Shown: positions 5,235 through 7,843 of the stretch, in pieces
How the letters are laid out: each line of letters begins with the position of its first letter
Numbering within the stretch: position 1 is the first letter of the stretch
Notes under the pieces: model-generated
The model's input: only the letters and a program-made list of their open reading frames with translations
Told to the model about the DNA's origin: nothing
Databases searched by the model: none
Program-made: the position numbers and the translations under genes
Origin: Syntrophomonadaceae bacterium
Lineage (GTDB): Bacteria > Bacillota > Syntrophomonadia > Syntrophomonadales > Syntrophomonadaceae
Direction of reading: 5' to 3'
DNA length: 7,843 nucleotides
Assembly (NCBI GenBank): GCA_012522705.1
Contig: JAAYJY010000244.1
Span: forward strand, 1-7,843

Positions 5235-5377
5235 CAGTGAAATTCAAAAAGTTACCCTAAGATAGGCACAATATACTGGCGGACGTCAAGCGACAGCGTG
5301 GGAGCAAGGATTATTTATGCATACCTTATATCGGCGCAATGATTTTTTCCGTGGCCAAGTGATGGATCCCGGGGGTT
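5235..5377. other. Unassigned spacer downstream of hypE
   Basis: No open frame with a ribosome binding site, no RNA gene and no clear terminator is visible. GGATCCCGGGGG (5363-5374) and GATCCGGGG (5385-5393) give a poor hairpin across the hypE stop. Confidence 0.4.
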
Positions 5378-6388
5378 CTAGCAGATCCGGGGCAGATGCT
5401 CACCTTCCAGCATGGCCAGGATGCGCTGCGCCCCTAATTCGGTCTGCAGCAATACCATTTGCCGCGGTTCCAGGCGAACTTCGCCAATGATGGCAGAGCC
5501 GCTTGCTTCGGAGAGCTGGCGCAGATCCCTGATAATCTCCGCGGCCTGTCGGGGAGCGGTGATCACTACCATCTTGCCCTCATTGGCCATATACAACGGA
5601 TCCAGGCCCATCATGTCGCAGGCTCCCTGGACCACTGGCGAAACCGGGATTTTGCCCCCCTCCACCAAAATACCATGGCCGGATTGCCGGGCCAGTTCGT
5701 TCAATACCGTGGCCAGTCCACCCCGGGTGGGGTCACGCATGCATTTGACCTCGCCGCCGTATTTCTCCAAGACCCGGCCGATGACCCCCAGCGGAGCACA
5801 ATCGCTCAAAGCCGGGGTGGCAAACCGTAATCCTTCCCGCTGGGCCAGGACGGCCAGGCCATGATCCCCTACCGGACCGGTAACCATCACTACGTCCCCA
5901 TCTTTAATACGGCTGGGCCGGTAGTCTATCCCGGATGGGATCACTCCGATCCCGGTGGTGTTTATGAATATCCCGTCAGCGCTGCCTCTTTCCACCACTT
6001 TGGTATCGCCGGTAACCAGGCATATTCGGGCCTTGCGGGCAGTGCGGGCCATGGAATCAACTATCTTGTGCAGGTCGGATAGGGGCAAACCCTCTTCGAT
6101 AATCATGGCCGTGGATAAAAACAACGGTTTGGCTCCGCAGGCCACCAGGTCGTTGACAGTGCCGCAGATGGAGAGTTTGCCGATGGCGCCCCCAGGGAAA
6201 AACAGCGGGGTAATCACAAAAGAGTCGGTAGTCATGGCCACCCGCCCCGGGGGCAGATCCAGCAGGGCCCCATCCAGCATGGCGGACAGATAGGGATTGT
6301 TCCACGCCTTCTTAAACACATCATCAATAAGCTGCTGACTCATCGATCCACCACTGCCGTGAGCCATCAAAATCCGGTCTGTTTTCAT
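5378..6388 (-). CDS. hypE: Hydrogenase maturation protein HypE
   Basis: HypE makes the cyanide ligands of the [NiFe] hydrogenase iron: HypF carbamoylates its C-terminal cysteine, and HypE dehydrates this with ATP to a thiocyanate that is passed to the HypC-HypD complex. The 336-residue protein has the expected length. It begins MKTDRILMAHGSGGS, with the glycine-rich GSGGS at 11-15. GRVAMTTDSFVITPLFFPGG and LVTGDTKVVERGSADG are typical PurM/AIR-synthase-like nucleotide-site motifs, and DPTRGGLATVLNELA follows. It ends in the canonical PRIC, so the modified Cys336 is intact. The ATG at 6388 directly follows the hypD stop (6389-6391), and AAGGGAG inside the hypD end gives its ribosome binding site, so translation is coupled. 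Last gene of hypFCDE. Confidence 0.97.
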   Translation of the reverse strand: MKTDRILMAHGSGGSMSQQLIDDVFKKAWNNPYLSAMLDGALLDLPPGRVAMTTDSFVITPLFFPGGAIGKLSICGTVNDLVACGAKPLFLSTAMIIEEGLPLSDLHKIVDSMARTARKARICLVTGDTKVVERGSADGIFINTTGIGVIPSGIDYRPSRIKDGDVVMVTGPVGDHGLAVLAQREGLRFATPALSDCAPLGVIGRVLEKYGGEVKCMRDPTRGGLATVLNELARQSGHGILVEGGKIPVSPVVQGACDMMGLDPLYMANEGKMVVITAPRQAAEIIRDLRQLSEASGSAIIGEVRLEPRQMVLLQTELGAQRILAMLEGEHLPRIC

Positions 6389-7468
6389 TTACAATCTCCC
6401 TTTATCCGGTGTATAGCGATAGTAGGCTGCGCAGGCGCCCTCCTGGGAAACCATGCAGGGCCCGATCGGCTGCAATGGGGTACAACCCTTGCCAAACAAG
6501 GCGCACTCACGGGGGGTAATGCGTCCCCGCAGTACCTCGCCACAGGCGCAGCCTTTTATGGGAACGTCCTCAATATCCGGGACCTCGAACTTGAGGCGGG
6601 CATCATAATCCTGGTAAACCGATCTTATCTTAAGTCCGCTCTGGGGAATAAGCCCCAGTCCGCGCCAGCGGCAATCAGCCGGCTCGAATACATCCTGCAA
6701 AGTCTGCTGGGCTACCTTGTTTCCTTCCGGCTTGACTACCCGGCGATACTGTATTTCTGCCTGGGCCCGGTCCCGGTGCAGCTGCCGGAGTAACATGACG
6801 ATGCCCTCCAGGATATCCCTGGTTTCAAAACCGGTCACCACCATGGGTTTGTGAGCTTTGTCCGCCAAGTGCCGGTACGGTTCAACCCCGGTGACCGCCA
6901 CCACGTGGCCGGGACAGATCAAGCCATCCACCTGGATGTCCGGATCGCCGAATATAACCTCCAGAGCCGGCGGTACCACCTTGTGCAGGGACAACACCGA
7001 GAAATTGGCCAGTCTCATCTCCGCCGCCTGCTGGATGGTTGCCCCAACAGGGGGAGCGGTGGTCTCAAATCCTATCCCCAGGAAGACGACTTGCCGATCC
7101 GGCATTTGCCCGGCAGCAGCCAAGGCGTCCAGCGGTGAATAGACCACCCGGATGTCGGACCCGCGGCTTCTCTCCTCCTGTAAACTGCTATTGGTGCCCG
7201 GCACCCGCATCATATCCCCAAAGGTCAACAAGGTTATGGCAGGGTCCTGCACCATTGCGACCACGGCATCGATATCCCCCTGGGCGGTCACACATACCGG
7301 ACACCCGGGGCCGGACAACAGTTTAAGGTTGGGCGGGACCAAATCACGGATGCCGCTCCTGGCGATGGCCATGGTATGGGTGCCGCACACCTCCATCAAG
7401 GCGTACGGGCTGCTTTCACCCTTGATTTCCGTCAATAATCTCTGCAGGTAAACCTGGTCATCTGTCAT
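6389..7468 (-). CDS. hypD: Hydrogenase maturation protein HypD
   Basis: HypD is the iron-sulfur scaffold on which, with HypC, the Fe(CN)2CO unit of [NiFe] hydrogenase is built. With ATG at 7468 the protein has 359 residues, close to the family norm; the frame stays open another 26 codons upstream, but that part is the hypC coding region. GGAGG within the hypC end lies 12 bases before this ATG. Conserved features: CGTHT (Cys28), GPGCPVC (Cys56 and Cys59), GFETTAPP, CPGHV, and a C-terminal cysteine cluster GCACGEVLRG...PREC...GKGC...GPC...GAC for the [4Fe-4S] cluster. It overlaps hypC by 11 bases and abuts hypE. No disrupted motif is seen. Confidence 0.97.
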   Translation of the reverse strand: MTDDQVYLQRLLTEIKGESSPYALMEVCGTHTMAIARSGIRDLVPPNLKLLSGPGCPVCVTAQGDIDAVVAMVQDPAITLLTFGDMMRVPGTNSSLQEERSRGSDIRVVYSPLDALAAAGQMPDRQVVFLGIGFETTAPPVGATIQQAAEMRLANFSVLSLHKVVPPALEVIFGDPDIQVDGLICPGHVVAVTGVEPYRHLADKAHKPMVVTGFETRDILEGIVMLLRQLHRDRAQAEIQYRRVVKPEGNKVAQQTLQDVFEPADCRWRGLGLIPQSGLKIRSVYQDYDARLKFEVPDIEDVPIKGCACGEVLRGRITPRECALFGKGCTPLQPIGPCMVSQEGACAAYYRYTPDKGRL

Positions 7469-7682
7469 ACCAGCCCATTTCCTCCATGTAAGATATGGTT
7501 TCCGCGGCAATATCGGCATCAATGATTTCCATGGCGAAACCAGCATGGATCAGGACATACTCGCCCGGCTGGGCCTCGGGAGTGAGCCTGAGACTGATAT
7601 CCATTTGATTGCCGTTGACGTCGACGGTGCCCACATAATTGTCGGCAACTTTTATGATCTTTCCCGGAACTCCCAAACACAT
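7458..7682 (-). CDS. hypC: Hydrogenase maturation chaperone HypC
   Basis: HypC is a small chaperone that carries the iron with its ligands between HypD and the hydrogenase large-subunit precursor. The 74-residue protein starts MCLGVPGKI; Cys2, exposed after removal of Met1, is the essential ligand. G-YVLIHAGFAMEIID in the middle is also typical of the family. The ATG at 7682 shares its A with the hypF stop (TGATG), and the last 11 bases overlap hypD, so hypF, hypC and hypD are translationally coupled. Whether this HypC serves one or several hydrogenases cannot be told, as no hydrogenase gene is in the window. Confidence 0.96.
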   Translation of the reverse strand: MCLGVPGKIIKVADNYVGTVDVNGNQMDISLRLTPEAQPGEYVLIHAGFAMEIIDADIAAETISYMEEMGWYDR

Positions 7683-7843
7683 CAGACCTGCACCTCACTT
7701 GCTATAATCGCTTGTCCCAGCGCAATACCCCCGTCACCAGGAGGTACCAGCTGGTGTTGATAAACTTCAAAATCCCGTGCCCGTAATTTCCGGATCAATT
7801 CCATCAGTATGACCTGGTTGTGAAAGACCCCGCCGCTCAGGAC
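7682..7843 (-). CDS. hypF: Carbamoyltransferase HypF, C-terminal part (runs off the window)
   Basis: Only the last 53 residues are present; the rest lies beyond position 7843. They read VLSGGVFHNQVILMELIRKL and continue to LVPPGDGGIALGQA and a TGA at 7684-7682. SGGVF.N and P.GDGGIALGQA are the C-terminal signature of the Kae1/YgjD-like carbamoyltransferase domain of HypF. HypF uses carbamoyl phosphate and ATP to carbamoylate the HypE C-terminal cysteine. The stop overlaps the hypC ATG by one base, which fixes the order hypF-hypC-hypD-hypE. The related TsaD-like proteins share part of the motif, but the hypC overlap makes HypF nearly certain. Confidence 0.93.
   Translation of the reverse strand, partial: VLSGGVFHNQVILMELIRKLRARDFEVYQHQLVPPGDGGIALGQAIIASEVQV

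Noticed and set aside
5363..5380. GGATCCCGGGGG followed by TTCTAG, like a cloning-vector polylinker
   Set aside because: It matches only short restriction-site words, the order differs from common vectors, and the hypE frame runs through it intact to a normal PRIC ending.
1..7843. CRISPR array, tRNA or rRNA genes, complete insertion sequence
   Set aside because: I saw no regularly spaced repeats, no cloverleaf with a T-loop motif, no rRNA signature and no transposase.

Overview
The window looks like a chromosomal piece of an anaerobic, Gram-positive-type bacterium of the Clostridia, perhaps Peptococcaceae or Syntrophomonadaceae. This is an inference from gene content and style: tight operons, strong GGAGG-type ribosome binding sites, several probable TTG starts, moderate GC, a lipoprotein ModA, and hydrogenase maturation next to molybdate uptake. 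No marker here fixes the species.

Region by region: (1) 26-217, minus strand: a small gene resembling the DUF3006 family, with a good ribosome binding site but an in-frame TAG at codon 29 followed directly by a GC-rich hairpin. (2) 218-986, no recognised protein gene: two related structured RNA elements lie head to head. One is on the minus strand (about 340-490, terminator 306-333) and one on the plus strand (about 690-826, terminator 827-854). They share CTCCGAG, a CCTAAG-type tetraloop-receptor hairpin, a GAAA-loop hairpin and a CCATTGTG-AAAGGAG block at matching spacing. I read them as Moco (molybdenum/tungsten cofactor) riboswitches. A second plus-strand terminator sits in a nested inverted repeat at 876-979. 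(3) 987-3220, minus strand: modA-modB-modC, a molybdate ABC importer. (4) 3478-4440, plus strand, divergent from modA: a regulator made of an excisionase-type helix-turn-helix and a periplasmic-binding-protein-like domain, ending in a 32-bp perfect palindrome. (5) 4531-4899, minus strand: a small protein with one bacterial Ig-like domain. (6) About 4998-5143, plus strand: a decayed copy of the 3' end of the regulator gene, followed by a REP-like repeat (5152-5234). From 5235 to 5377 I see nothing recognisable. (7) 5378-7843, minus strand: hypF (3' end only), hypC, hypD and hypE with overlapping or abutting genes, for maturation of [NiFe] hydrogenase.

Together the genes serve metalloenzyme supply: molybdate (or tungstate) import, probable sensing of the oxyanion by the HTH-PBP protein, sensing of the finished cofactor by the RNA elements, and assembly of the Fe(CN)2CO part of [NiFe] hydrogenases. 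This fits an organism using molybdenum or tungsten enzymes such as formate dehydrogenases together with hydrogenases, though none of those enzymes is encoded in the window.
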